Of a stretch of 64,000 nucleotides of DNA, positions 33,996 to 45,894 are shown in pieces. The notes under the pieces are model-generated. The model had not been told where the DNA came from. It saw nothing but the letters and a program-made list of their open reading frames with translations, and made no database searches. Position numbers and translations under genes: made by a program. This DNA is from Stichopus chloronotus (Eukaryota; Echinodermata; Holothuroidea; Aspidochirotida; Stichopodidae). The stretch is from contig CM037837.1 in assembly GCA_021234535.1 (NCBI GenBank), positions 6,107,718 through 6,171,717 of the forward strand, read 5' to 3'. Every line of letters begins with the position of its first letter. The stretch's first letter is position 1.

Positions 33996-34717
33996 ATTAA
34001 GAAGCATTGCTAGCAAGAATTGCCACTGAAAAATGAGAAGCATGCCTAGCTACTGTCCATGACATATAAATGGACAGTACAAAATTTCTTGAGGTGAGGT
34101 TGACACTCCCTCCCCTCATAGCCCTCCATTAGTGATTGGTTGGTGCATGGTCATCCCTCATCTCTTTAAAGTCTATTGAAAACACTGTGTGTATGCTGTG
34201 ATTAGTTGGAAAGCAGAGAATGGATTGTCGACTGCTGACTGCAAATTTCAACCCTCTCCATCAAATTCAATCTACCCTCTTAAACTCGCTTCAAGATAAG
34301 AATCTTGTGTTGTTGGAATTGAAAGTTTTCTCCTCTCAGATTCCAGACTGAGACTAGTAACTGTGGGTCATCGTTTGCGTACGGTCTTCACTGAATGATT
34401 TTCCAGTTTTCAAGATTTGATTTTACAACTTTGAACCTTTATTTCAAGGATAACTGAGAATTTTATATGCCCTGGGATTTTATTTTGGAAGCATGTATTT
34501 GTCTTCTTTAAAAATATTGATATTACTTACTATGGGAGACCCAGTAATTGGGTCATTAAGAGATAAAATGTAAAGGCCTAACAAAAGGAATACTGACACT
34601 GTGCAACACTCTATGTCATCCGTTTTGCATTTTCATTAACCTTTGAAAAGCCATATCTCAAAAATGGTAAGAGATATAAAACAGAATTTGAATGGATTGT
34701 CATTCAGGGTTTCACTC

Positions 34718-34917
34718 CAGGCCCGTATCCAGGGGGGGTTCAGGGGGTTCGGACGAACCCCCCAACAAGATCTTTAGTTCCGCTCAGCCTATGATAGTAG
34801 GCCTGCGTTAGCGACATATATAATGAGTTTTAAGTTGTTGGTCATTGTTATCGGGAAAATGTTCCACTTGTGGTAAAATCGAACCCCCCCCCACAGAAAA
34901 AACTGCATATGGGCCTG
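34718..34917. mobile_element. MITE with CAGGCCC...GGGCCTG termini
   Basis: The 200-bp element has inverted ends CAGGCCCGTATCCAG and CTGCATATGGGCCTG, followed inward by GGGTTC / GAACCCCCC. Flanks CACTC and CACTT may be remnants of a short target duplication. It is non-autonomous; the superfamily is uncertain. Confidence 0.75.
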
Positions 34918-35637
34918 CACTTTGCAACTTTTGAATAAAGTCAGCTCTTTTCAAAGTGCATTTTGCTTGGTCTCCTATTTCTCTTTAAATTCCATCACAA
35001 TACAGACATGAAAAATGATGTATTATTTTAGAATAAGAACTCAATAGTTCAGGAGAAGGGCACAGGAGGACCTGGTGGGTTAAGGAGATGTTAGAGGATG
35101 GGTGGTGGGGTGATGCTGGACAGTGAAGGTGAAGCACCAGGTTGGGCAGGGTACTGAATTTTGAATAAATCTTTTTATTGATAACGTTGTCATGTAAAAG
35201 TGATTTGAATGCACAGTTCTCTGTGAATACATCGCTATCATTCGGTTACCATATTTACCTTTCAGAGTTGTGTTTTCTTTCTGTGGTTTCTTGAAATGGG
35301 ATTGGGTTGGGAATGAGATGGCGCATGATGGGGGGTTTTATGAGAGGATGAAGCCCAAGAGAGACTTTTGTCTGATGTTTGGCAGACTTACCATCCTTAT
35401 GTGACTGTAAATTGTAGTTGACTGACACTGATTTTGATGGAAGGTGGAGGTCAGTCGGTGAATGTGGGTTGGGTATAATGGTGGGGGGGAAACAGTACTT
35501 CAGAGGGAGCACACTGTATTGTATCAGAGAGTTTTATCATCAATGTAAGTACTTTTTATGATTTTAATGCAGTCAGAAGGGGGGGGGGGGGGAAGGGAAC
35601 AGTAGGATGCAGTGCTGAATAACTTGAGATCAGTAGC
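34918..35637. other. Non-coding spacer with poly(G)
   Basis: It holds a G-rich strand at 35,040-35,150 and 35,280-35,500 and a G14 tract at 35,579-35,592. The minus frame at 35,255-35,512 is proline-rich because of this bias. Confidence 0.45.
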
Positions 35638-35735
35638 CGGAGTCCCGATTTCCAATGACTAGGACTCAAAGTTTAAAGACTCGGACTCAGCCCTGTGGAC
35701 TCGAAGATTCCTTCCAAGACCAGGCACGAGTCCTT
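35638..35735 (+). repeat. GGACTCG-rich repeat family E, copy 1
   Basis: The words AGGACTCAAAG, GACTCGGACTCAG and GTGGACTCGAAG align in the same order and orientation with 37,829-37,910. The two copies are direct repeats about 2.2 kb apart. Confidence 0.6.
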
Positions 35736-37197
35736 CGAAAAAATGGCCCAAATTGAATGAAAAAAAGTAAAATATCAATGTAACTCAAGCTTAGCCATGT
35801 GCTGGAGCACTGCGTTCTTTTAGTCACGTATGTGTTGTACGTAGAAGATTTGAGGCATGCATGCATTCACGACTGTCGAAGTATGTCAGATAGGTAATTC
35901 TGGTCTATTACTACAATATTGAAGCTAGTGCAAGGTTTTGAATCCCATTCCGGAGGAAGGTTTTAACACAAATACTGCTTTGTGTGCTTATCACTTTTCA
36001 ACAGTTAATGCTGCAGGTACCTACATATCCTGGAATGTTGTGCTAGCTTCTGATCGTTGACTAGTTTTGAAGTTACTCGCTAGTTATGGCTTCCACGATA
36101 CATTTACTTATCTCTCCGACTTACTTCATAGTTAAAACTTTGCATAAGGCTAAGATTTTTTATTACTTGGGCAGAGAAGTCATAGTGGGAATTGAATTAA
36201 CTGGCGATAGTATTTCAAATGTTGACATTAGTTTTCGCGCCCAATGAAGCCGCTCAAAAATATCCCACGTGTGTCCACGTAACACTTACAACGCTCACTG
36301 AAGCAGAGTGATACAACACTGCACCTCAGTCATCCACGATTTGATTCTGACCTAGAAATTTTCGAGGTTAAATCTTTATTCAGGTTTTTTTTACCTTCGA
36401 CAATATTTCTCAATTATCATCTATTTTTAGAACTACAACTACATTCATGTAGCCAGTAATATGCTATGAACGTTCCATGAAAGTGCTATATTCCTTTTGT
36501 TTTAACATGATTTTCAAGACAGGATTAACATTGTCTTATTAGACCTATCTATGGGGATTACAATGAATCGTCTGACGTATAACTACGCAAAAAAATTTCT
36601 TAAAAAAAGCCTAATGCCCCACTAAGTAAGTGCTCTATTTTTTTTCTTAATTTCCCACAAGAAATAATTTAAAGACTGATTTTTAGGTAGAAACAATGTA
36701 TTCAAAGATCTTCAGTGTGCATAGATCATTAGTGCTGACAGCTAATTAAAGGAGATGGGTTAAGGATAGGGTTGAATCACAGAGTCAGTTTACCTACGCT
36801 CATTTTCGATCAACGCGCCTAAGTGACAATGACACTAGTGGTCGTTTCAAATGAAAATTTGCCTGTTACATAACTTGCAATTTCCTTTTCTACTTTATCA
36901 TGTTATGAGTAACTGCACTGTAATTTACCATGTAACACTTACGTGTTTTAGGCTAGAACGCCGTTACTTTAATCTGACTGTATAAAGTTTGGAGATCTAA
37001 GCGGCCTCCTAGTCACTGTGGTCACTCCTTGTCAAAGGTAAAGTTAAAAGGATGTGTTTAAAGCAACGACGCCCTCGGAAATGGTTTTTCAAGAAAACAT
37101 AAATTATGTCATAATAGTAAAAGGTAGTTTTATTGACAATCAGGCCCTTTGCGACCGGGGGCTCCCCCCCCCCCCGAAAAAAAAATATTGCCATGTT
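35736..37197. other. Non-coding, between direct repeats
   Basis: Mixed AT-rich sequence, with a C12 tract at 37,164-37,175 next to an A-run. No coding capacity is visible. It could be the remnant interior of an element bounded by the family E repeats. Confidence 0.35.
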
Positions 37198-37455
37198 GAC
37201 GATAGTCGGAAAATCTGATACACCAGTTGGAATTTGTTTCATATCTCAATCTAGCTCATTTTTAGACTTGAAAAGATGCTAAATATTGTACCAGATTGTG
37301 TCTAAGGTTATCTGGTAATTGGAAAATTTCTCAGACAACTAAGTCTAGGAGCGACGATTGTCGGAAAATCTGGAGTAGGCTACCAGTTGGTATTTTTCAT
37401 ATTTCAGTGTAGTGCACTTTATGACTTCAAAAGATGCCAAATACCAGTTGCACCA
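37198..37455. repeat. Tandem duplication, period 155 bp
   Basis: GACGATAGTCGGAAAATCTG at 37,198 recurs as GACGATTGTCGGAAAATCTG at 37,353. Both are followed by ACCAGTTGG, CATAT(C/T)TCA, GACTT(G/C)AAAAGATGC and AAATA(T/C)...CCAG. Confidence 0.85.
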
Positions 37456-37828
37456 GTTTTTTTTTCGAAATTTCGCTGAGGATTTTGAACCACTCTTCGT
37501 GAAAAGTTTTACTGGAAATTCCATTATAGGCCTATAAATTACTATTTTTCATAGATAGTGTTTCAAATTGCTGATATGGTATCCCTACTGTACTTTAAGG
37601 CTGGGTACCTGACCCCCTCCTTTATCCCACTGCTATGGATCCGAGTCTGGTAACGTATTCGTAGTGCCTGAAACTGTCGCAGTGGCTTCACCACTCTGTT
37701 GGAAAAAAAACATCTAGTCAGTTGGAATTTTTAACCTCCCCCCTCAAAGATATGTTCCTAGCCACGACTTCGTTGGCAGTCTTGTTATAGTTCACGTATA
37801 TGGGCACAAGTCATATTTACACAGTGTC

Positions 37829-37910
37829 TCGAGGACTCGGGCATCAAGGACTTGGGCTCGAAAGGTAATGACTCGGACTCGGATTGGGTGGACTCGACAC
37901 CAGCAATGGC
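37829..37910 (+). repeat. GGACTCG-rich repeat family E, copy 2
   Basis: CTCGAGGACTCGGGC, GGGCTCGAAAGGTAATGACT, CGGACTCGGATTGGGTGG and ACTCGACACC form the copy. It matches copy 1 best in direct orientation. Confidence 0.6.
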
Positions 37911-38289
37911 AGGAGGTGAAAAATATTGAAAAGTGTACTGTTTTATTGGATTTGATTTCCTTCTATCAGGTGTAAAGTGACTCACATTTAGTTGCACTAC
38001 CATTGCCTTTCCGTTGTGTAGCTTACGGACACTCATGGGCGTTCCCCACTGTCCGATACCTGATGATCCTCAAACTCTGTGAAAGTTCCAGAGTCATTTA
38101 ATTGTAATCTAGTTGATCCTATTTTCTTCAAATTTGGCATCGCGAAGTTGATTTAAATGTTCATTATATAATGCTGATTCCTATAAAGCTGCGACATTCT
38201 TATTTGTATGTGCTTTGTAGCCATTACTGAGTATCTCTTTCCTGGAAAAACACTTTTAAACACGTATTCCCAGGAATCATAAGGTGGAT

Positions 38290-38670
38290 TAATATCGTAT
38301 GTGATAGGTAGAAAGGAGATGGTCCCCGGCGTTGCTGATGAAGACGATGTAATGCATATTTATGAGAAGGTGGGGCTTAATTAAGAAAATGTTAAAATCA
38401 TAGTAAGTGAGCAACTGTTCATCGAATCTCCCTCAAACGAAGAACATTTATGTTAGCACACAGCGCCAAACTGCCCAGTACATAAAAATTCAACATGTGA
38501 TTAATATGCATAATGGCGGGGCTGGATGTTTTTCTCAAGAAGAAGTGTGCAAACACAAAGTCTCAAGAAAGATGGATTTATTTCCTGTGTGACGTAACAA
38601 CAACAACATAATCATTTGATGTACGTGGTTGTTTTTGGAAGGAACGTAATGCATATTAAATGAGTAGTCA
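38290..38670. promoter_or_regulatory. Candidate enhancer block with three POU/homeodomain sites
   Basis: Three related octamer-like words occur: TAATGCATATTTATG (38,350), TTAATATGCATAAT (38,501) and TAATGCATATTAAATG (38,647), spaced about 150 and 146 bp. GCTTAATTAAG lies between the first two. The block is free of long homopolymers, unlike its surroundings. POU-domain proteins recognise ATGCAAAT/ATGCATAT-type sites in animals. Function here is inferred. Confidence 0.35.
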
Positions 38671-39615
38671 GGACTTCATTTTAAAATATTGAAATGTTTA
38701 TGAGTAAACCGTTCTGTTAATCCAAGTTCTTTCAAATTAAACAGTACATAGGTAAACGTAGTAAAGGCGTGCAGTCAATAGATTGGCCCATTTGGTTTAA
38801 TGGTGATACCATGCATGCAAATAAGTAGGTGCGTTAGTCCTAATTTAGCCATCATCAATTTAGTACATTATAAAATCAAAGCTTCCCTACATAGTATCAG
38901 CATATTTCTTGCTGCTTTACCTTTTTATTTGTCTGTGTGATGTGTTTTTTTTATTTGTTGTTTATATGAACCACTTCGCAAATATTTACGTCACATGGAA
39001 AGTTTAAACATGGAAAGTTAAAACATGGAAAGTTAAAATAGTATGAAATTGGTCAAAAGACACGAAACCTATCATCACCATGTTTTTTAGAAAGATCGAA
39101 ACGAAAATTGTGAAAAAAAAAACAGGTGTTTGGAAACTTGTTTGATCCACTTTGGTTCTTTTGGTGTTAGTTTGAAGTTCTGTGTATCAATTTTATTTTG
39201 GCTTCCCTTTGGTCATCCCATCATTCTTACCTGTATCAATTTCATGGTAGTACCTCATCGTGAGCCATTTTGAAAAATCTTAGACCAATGACCTCAGAAT
39301 GGAGAGCTTCCACTTTTTCGGTTCTCTTTTATCTACTACTTATTCTGTATCTTTTGTACTTTGTAAGCATTGTCCTCTTGTAACCCCGCCAGTTCCTTCT
39401 TTCTCTCTCTCTCTCTGTTTCTCTCTTTCGTTGTTGTGTCTAAAATTCTCTTCATTCCTCCGTCTACCATTCGGAATTCTCAAACGTCTTCATTTAGGCC
39501 AATGCTCGTTGTCTACCGAAGGAACTCGCCGCTGTTCAAAGTTTTTTTTTTTTACTTAGATCCAAGCAAACAATGAGCTGTCTCCCCCTCCCTCTAACTC
39601 TCTTTCTGTTTCAAG
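38671..39615. other. Non-coding spacer, pyrimidine-rich to the right
   Basis: It holds a 15-bp x3 tandem repeat at 38,993-39,037 and a CT-rich stretch at 39,390-39,430. Hydrophobic plus frames at 39,299-39,576 reflect the CT bias. Confidence 0.45.
38993..39037. repeat. 15-bp tandem repeat, three copies
   Basis: ACATGGAAAGTTTAA, ACATGGAAAGTTAAA and ACATGGAAAGTTAAA follow each other without gaps. Confidence 0.95.
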
Positions 39616-39647
39616 TGAAATTGATCGAGCTGGACGACCGTTTTACG
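39616..39647 (+). other. Candidate 32-nt exon with very strong acceptor
   Basis: The upstream tract (CTCCCTCTAACTCTCTTTCT then GTTTCAAG) has an ideal branch-like CTAAC and a long polypyrimidine run. ACG then GTAAGG forms a good 5' splice site. Two frames are open: one reads EIDRAGRPFY (phase 2 to 1), the other KLIELDDRFT (phase 1 to 0). The first is phase-compatible with 41,357-41,509. It has the best 3' splice site in the window. No family is recognised from ten residues. Confidence 0.25.
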
Positions 39648-41356
39648 GTAAGGTTGAATAATCCTTCCTCCTTTTTCCATATTAATGATTTCTAAGAACT
39701 CTTTCTATCCTTCTATCTTTTTTTCTCTTTCTCTGTCTTTTAATTTGGCTATACTTTCTTTTCTTTTTCTCAAACAGTGTTGTAGGGTTGATTGACTTCT
39801 TCCGTCACCCTACCCTAAACGAAGTTTTTGAACGAACGATACCTTGATCACTACTGACAGCATCCGCCTACCTTAAATTCATTTTTCCCTCTTTTTTTTT
39901 TTTTTTTGGTCGCCAGTTCAAGCATATAGACAGTTCTAACAATGGCGTTGTTGCCTCATATAGTGCAATGTTCGCAATGATGAATTATTCCTTACATATA
40001 GAACAACTTTTATTTAGTTATATTTATATGAATAGATTTCCGCCAAAAGAAAATGACAGTTATTAACATTTTCTTTTGTATCACCTTTCTTGAAAGCATG
40101 CACTCGAAGTTGAGAACGAAAGAAAGGTAAACCAAAAAACAAAAAAAAGAGAGAGAGAGAAGAAAAAGTGAATACGCCCTTAAGGGCCTCCGTCAAGAAA
40201 CTATGAATATCTTTAAAAAGAATGAAATAAATAGAAATGTAGAAAAATAAAGAAGACATCCACACAAGTAAGGAAGAGAACAAAACAAAAGAAATAAAAG
40301 AAACAAATGTTGACGAGGTAGGAAATGGCTTCATTTTTTCCTTCTAATCAACGAGATAATTTTCCTCTGAGAGTTATTCATGAACTATTTCCGACGGAAA
40401 TCAAGTGTTTATTTGCCTTCGGGGTTTGCTCAAGGACAACGATACATTCGATGTTTCCAAAGTTATCTGTTGTTTTTCGCATAAAAGCCAATTATTACAA
40501 ATTTCGAGGCTTACAAAATGAGATTTTCGTTTCGACTTGATTCTCTATCTAATTTTTTTTCATCTCTGTGAGACTAGTCTCCCCCCCCCCCCTTCATTTT
40601 CTTTTTCTTGTTTCTGTTTTGCTTCACTACTCCCTTCTCCTCCCTGTAACTTATACATCATGTTTCAGTTTTTCAGCCAAAAAAAAGTTACAAAAAACTT
40701 TGTCTTACTATTTACAATGTATTCGATGACAAAATGGTAATGAGTGTATTTTATCTTGCTATTCTGTATATTTGTATTAGAAAGTGAAGTTACAATAAAT
40801 CGTAAATTGTCTGCTTTGTATGGGTTTTCTTTTTGTCGTGGTTGGTTTAAATGTTTACAGGTGGATTAAATCAATTAATGTGTGTATTTGATAGCGTTTT
40901 CTTTGAGGGATAATTTTTCATTTGAATTGAGATAGAAAACGATTGCCTATGTAAAATCCTTCTTTTATTATATTAACTTATTTATTTCCCTTCGATTCAT
41001 GCTTTCCTCTTGATTTCTCAAAACATTGTCTCATAATTATCAACCCCCCCCCAAAAAAAAAAACTAATGCAACTGCCACAGATAACTGAAAGACAAATAA
41101 TAATTTAAGACCAACGTAATGACTCGTTCAAATATTTAACCAGGCTCGCTGAAAAAAATTATTTGTTGGAAAGAATTATCCAAACATGTTTATTGATTTA
41201 GAAATCTAAAGTCATGAAAGTGGTTCAAAATATCATATGTTGTGGGTGACAAAAAGAGAGCCGACCAAACAGACCACCCTGCAGTGTGCACCTTCAAGGA
41301 GAGTGCAGGCCTAAAATAATCTACGGTCGTAGTCTTGTTTTGGTGTCATTTTTCAG
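39648..41356. other. Non-coding spacer
   Basis: T17 run near 39,893, a purine-rich GA stretch at 40,110-40,170, and C12 at 40,581-40,592. The minus frame 40,014-40,334 is FS-rich by base bias. No gene is seen. Confidence 0.45.
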
Positions 41357-41509
41357 TTATTTTCACTCTTTTATCACTCGGATCTCGTGAGAATGAGGAG
41401 GATCCCAGGAAATTTAAAAGTATTTTCGAAACTTTTAGAGTTCAACCTGTGAGAATTCGCTGTGAAGGCCATTTCATTTCAAGCGTGTCTGTATGTATGT
41501 TTATGAGTG
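41357..41509 (+). other. Candidate 153-nt symmetric internal exon
   Basis: A pyrimidine-bearing 3' splice site (GGTGTCATTTTTCAG) and an excellent 5' splice site (ATGAGTG then GTAAGTGG) bound exactly 51 codons, phase 1 to phase 1. The frame reads SLGSRENEEDPRKFKSIFET then FRVQPVRIRCEGHFISSVSV, a mixed and charged sequence. Phase 1-1 exons are common in modular extracellular proteins of animals. No domain is recognised. Confidence 0.22.
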
Positions 41510-41771
41510 GTAAGTGGTAGTAGGCTGGGGGAGAGGTAATTGGGTTACCCTCTAAAATTCCACCCACCGTCTACATTTCCATCCCCATCTCCCTTAAAAT
41601 TTCCCCATCTCTTTGAAAAGAAGGGAGAGTTTTAATGCCACCGAAGTAGAACGTGGAGGATCTTTGAGTACTGCCTTTGCGTTAGAGCCCGTCTATAGAA
41701 GATGAATCTTTCACTATTATTATTTTTTTTTTTTTTTTTTTGGCTAGGAAGGTAGAGGAAGTTTTCCACTT
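41510..41771. other. Spacer with long T-run
   Basis: About 20 consecutive T at 41,721-41,741 preceded by ATTATTATT. Nothing else is seen. Confidence 0.5.
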
Positions 41772-42280
41772 TGTCAAGTGAGGTACGGACTTTAACAAGA
41801 TATTGCTGTTTGGAGAAAGACTTCTCTGATCAGAAAAAGATTTCCAGATGTTCCGAGGTTACCAAAATGCCATGAACAATGACAATTTAGTTCAAGATGT
41901 CTTTGTTTTTCTTTGAAATCAAAGCATCCGTTTAACCTTGAAATTTGACACCTGTGAATATGTTTAGTGGGTATGGTGTAGATTTACCTTGAAATATTGT
42001 GGAAAGTAAGGTCACAGCTCTTTAACTATTGTAATGTTCCTTTTCAGGCAGTCAAGATCAGAAAGAAATACAAAGGTTATTCAAGTATTTGTGCCTGAGT
42101 GACATCACAAGTTCCCGATTTCGCCATGCACCATTTTGAAATAAATATTACTGTAATTTTTCTTAATTTCGTGACCAAACATTCCATTGACGTATGGATT
42201 TTACCAATAAAGAGAGAAAAACATTCCTATTTTTATGAAATATATCAATTTCATTCAGTGGCCAATCCCTTTAAGGACAG
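41772..42280 (+). repeat. Dispersed repeat family B, copy 2
   Basis: Same orientation as 20,632-21,075 and slightly longer. It carries TGTAGATTTACCTTGAAATA, TGACATCACAAGTTCCC and the terminal GGCCAATCCCTTTAAGG. Confidence 0.75.
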
Positions 42281-45200
42281 GAGCGATGATCAAGTTTTTC
42301 TCCATTTATTGGAGCACAAACTTACAAAGCTAAACAATTATACACGCATAAAGTCCTCAGTTAGTTCAAATTAATAGTATTTTGCGTTGAATTGTTACGG
42401 GGGTCCCATCAATTCAACAAACAATCCCGCACATCTTTCTCTCCCCTAACTTGACTGTAGTATATGTTCCTACCGAAAAGAAGGAAAAACTGAAGTATCG
42501 TCAAGGACCAGAATTTGACGCACGTCTTGTTCAACTATCCTAACACTTATCATTCCATATCACCGTAGCAACGCAATAGCCTACACTTTCGAACGTCAGA
42601 ATCAGAGCTCACCTTGTTTGCCGTCACAATGAATCCATTCGAGGTATGATTTAAACCCGAATTCATTATAAAACTTACAATATATCGACTGTTTTTCTTC
42701 TGTTTTGGCCTTTTATAAATTTCAAAGTGAGTGCTGTTCATTGATGAATATTTCCAGGTCCGGCTAGGGAAGCTGCTTCAATCAGCTGTTGTCGTCTGTT
42801 CACCAAAGTGTTGTGTACATTTTCATATAACGTTAGGCTATATGACGTGACAAATTTCTTTGCAGTTCTGGTTTAATTACATGTGCGTCAATAACGGCGA
42901 CAAAGTAGAAGTTGAAGAATAAAAACACTCCTCGTTTATTATGATATAACTGCAGAATTTTTCGACCATTTCTCACATATTTTACATCAACTTGAAGAGA
43001 AAGAAGTGGAGATTATTTTGGTAACACTCAATACGGATTTTGGTTAACTGGTAAAGTCAGTGTTCATTAAAACTTGTTAAGTGCGGCAAATACGAGCCCT
43101 CCATGCTACTAAAAAGAAATAGTTATTCATCGCTGATGGTAATTGTTCACAATCCCATTTTCACAGTGATATTTTTTTTCGAAAACTGAGGCTGCTTTTA
43201 CAAAATTTTCACAATTTTTGCTTTAATCCAGTCATTATATCAACTGAGAGTGGATTCGTATAAAGAGCGACGTTGTTTCCTTTACGTCGATTCCAAATTG
43301 TGGGTATTTTACACCAAAACTGGGTAAACTATTACATCTTTAAAGAAAGAAGTGTGACTGTAGGTTGCCTGTTAGTACTGGAAGAAATGAACAATTTTAC
43401 TTGCATATTCCAACTTGTCCCAGGGTTTGTTTGGTGGTTTGTAGGAACCAGTCTCAAAGCCGTTTGGTGTCACAGAATATACCCCAGCCGCTTTAAATAG
43501 ATTTCATTTCACATTGACATAAGCCGGGTAATATTGTCAATTCTATAGTTTATCTGTAGGCAATGGTTCACCGGTTGTTGATGGAAATCATTGCTTACCC
43601 TGTCTTAGAGATCTTCGTCGAGACACGAGTAGAAAACTTTATTTAAATAGCCTCCTGTGCAGGTCAGTTCAAAATTTTAAACATTTTACCCTTAAAAGTG
43701 AGAAGTAGAAATGAGGTCATCTTTCTCTTACGTATGATGTTACATATGAAAGTTGATATCAAACAAGTGGTCGGTAAACAGTACGTTGTTGTCCCGTCAT
43801 TGCGTGGTTATATGTTTTATTAAACCAACAGGTGAAGGATTACGTCATAACGTTTTGATTTTGCATTGACCTAAATGTCTTCTCTTTATTTACGTCACTA
43901 ATTTTACGGTAAAACAGTTTCAGCTTTAAATGTCTCCATTTTGTTTCCGAGTTCTTCTTATTTTTATTTTTTAATATTAATGTGATTGTCTTGTGTGTAT
44001 GCGTGTGTTTGTGTGTGTCTCGTTTCTTCCGTTTTCTTGAAACAAGGACGAGAACAGTTGCGCAACATTTTGAAATTTCCCCTTTTCCACTTTTTGTCTC
44101 TGGGAGAAACTGGACTTTGTCTTTTCTTTTGATCTTACACCCGTTTCGTCAGGAAGGATTCAATATAATACGATGCAATACAATACACATTACACATATT
44201 GACACATATTGCGAACGTTATAAGGTGAAAGCTGAATAAGACATTTCAGTAACTCTGTGCTTTCATACCCCACCCCCCCCCCCCCACACACACACAAACA
44301 TACACACATACAGAAACACCTATCCCAACAGGCAGCTCGTGGACCACGCTACTCGCACTCTATACTTCCATCACCCCACAAGCATTGAGCTGTTCAAAGC
44401 GAGCAATCTCCACTTCTATCAGTCACTTAGTATCGCTAAAAAGGGGGGGGGGGGGGGAGGACTTGTTACAAATCATGCATTCTCCATTTCCTTGATATCC
44501 TGTGTCTTTTAGTCATCAATTACCTGTATTCGCCATGTGACATCTCTTGAAAATGTGTAATAAACAATATATTTGGAAACTAAAGATTTCCTCCAATTTT
44601 TTATTTTTACGTTTGTTCTTGTCAAATGATGAGATCGAATCTGAATCCATCTACATATAAACAGAACAGCGACAAAAAAAAAAAAAGAAGTATTGTTCTA
44701 ACACGCTCGCGGCTTTATTATTATTACTTCTCGATTTATTACATACGACATAACCTTCACAAATGGCACCAAGGAAAACAAAAGCACAATGAATTTTTTT
44801 TTTCACATCTTACTAATTAGTTTGTTTCGAGTGTAGTAGGTGTGCGGTTGCCTTCTTCCCACAGTCATAAGGATTCCCGTCCCAGTCACCACACCCCCCC
44901 CCCCTTACTTTTTTACTTTCTTGTGCTCTTTTTTATTGACCGACAGAGCGTTCTGAAGGATTCATTGTTCTCTTTCTTTCATTTCAGCCACTATTTTTTT
45001 TTATCAAGACGTGGTGAAAACAAGATTGTACCAATCTTTTATTCTTTCTTTTTTTCTCTCAGTTTCAGACTTTTCTGGAGAACAATTGGAATCTTCTGTC
45101 TTTTGTTTTATTTTTGGCGGGAGAATAAGCAGTTGTGAGACTGAAATTTATCAGATCTTTTCCTGTGCATTCTTGAGTTCTTCGGATGAACCTTAAACAT

Positions 45201-45749
45201 TCTTTCCACAAAGAGAACTTTATGGATCTTTGCAAGGAGAAGCATGTATTTTCCATGAGTCGTTTATCTACAAAACAACATAAAAAGAACAGCATGTATT
45301 AATGACTTTCCTCCTTAAGACTGGAAAACATATTTCAGAAAATTTTGAGTATGCTTCCTGAGAATTTCAATTTCATGTCAACTTTTCTGTAACGTGTATA
45401 CCGTCATCCCAATTCAAGTATTTGAATTGTGCATCATTTAACTCATCTCGATAAAATCTGTTCATAAAAGTATCCACAGCTTTTTCCACAAAATATCTAA
45501 TCCTAATGTCATATACCAACTATCATGTAGGGGTTGATACTTGCAGGGACAGAAAATAGCAAACCCATCAATAAAAATATTATACATATTTTTAATTAGT
45601 TTGTCACTGCACTATGCAACTTCGTATTATGGGTGAATAAAAACATCGTGTCGTTCTGTGTATGGCCTGCATAATCATCTGAATTTCAAAGAAACTGAAA
45701 AATGCACTCGGGTTTTCTTCTCTGCCTCTGTTCGTTTCTTTTCTGTTAG
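42281..45749. other. Non-coding spacer
   Basis: AT-rich, 3.5 kb. It contains the minus-strand exon candidate at 42,613-42,741, C13 at 44,273-44,285 followed by a short CA repeat, G15 at 44,443-44,457 and C11 at 44,894-44,904. A plus frame at 43,273-43,500 lacks support. Confidence 0.4.
42613..42741 (-). other. Weak candidate minus-strand first coding exon
   Basis: Minus strand: ATG at 42,741 opens a frame (MNSTHFEIYKRPKQKKNSRY, then NHTSNGFIVTANK) that reaches GGCAAACAAG followed by GTGAGC, a strong 5' splice site, after 43 codons. The ATG context is weak and no promoter signal is seen. Confidence 0.13.
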
Positions 45750-45894
45750 CTTGGGTGAGTGTCTGCTATTAAACGTGCCTCGGCTGCAAGAAGTCACCTT
45801 CATTCCTTTAGAATTCTGGTCAGACGGAGGAGGGGAAAACTTCAAAAAGTCTTGGAAAGAAGATTATGGCATGACAAGCAAATGTCATTCTTAG
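45750..45894 (+). other. Candidate terminal exon
   Basis: A strong polypyrimidine 3' splice site (TTCGTTTCTTTTCTGTTAG) leads into a frame open to TAG at 45,892. One base completes a codon, then LGECLLLNVPRLQEVTFIPL and later NFKKSWKEDYGMTSKCHS. The sequence is protein-like. An alternative frame downstream (45,905-46,174) is also open. No family is recognised and no polyadenylation signal was confirmed close by. Confidence 0.17.
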
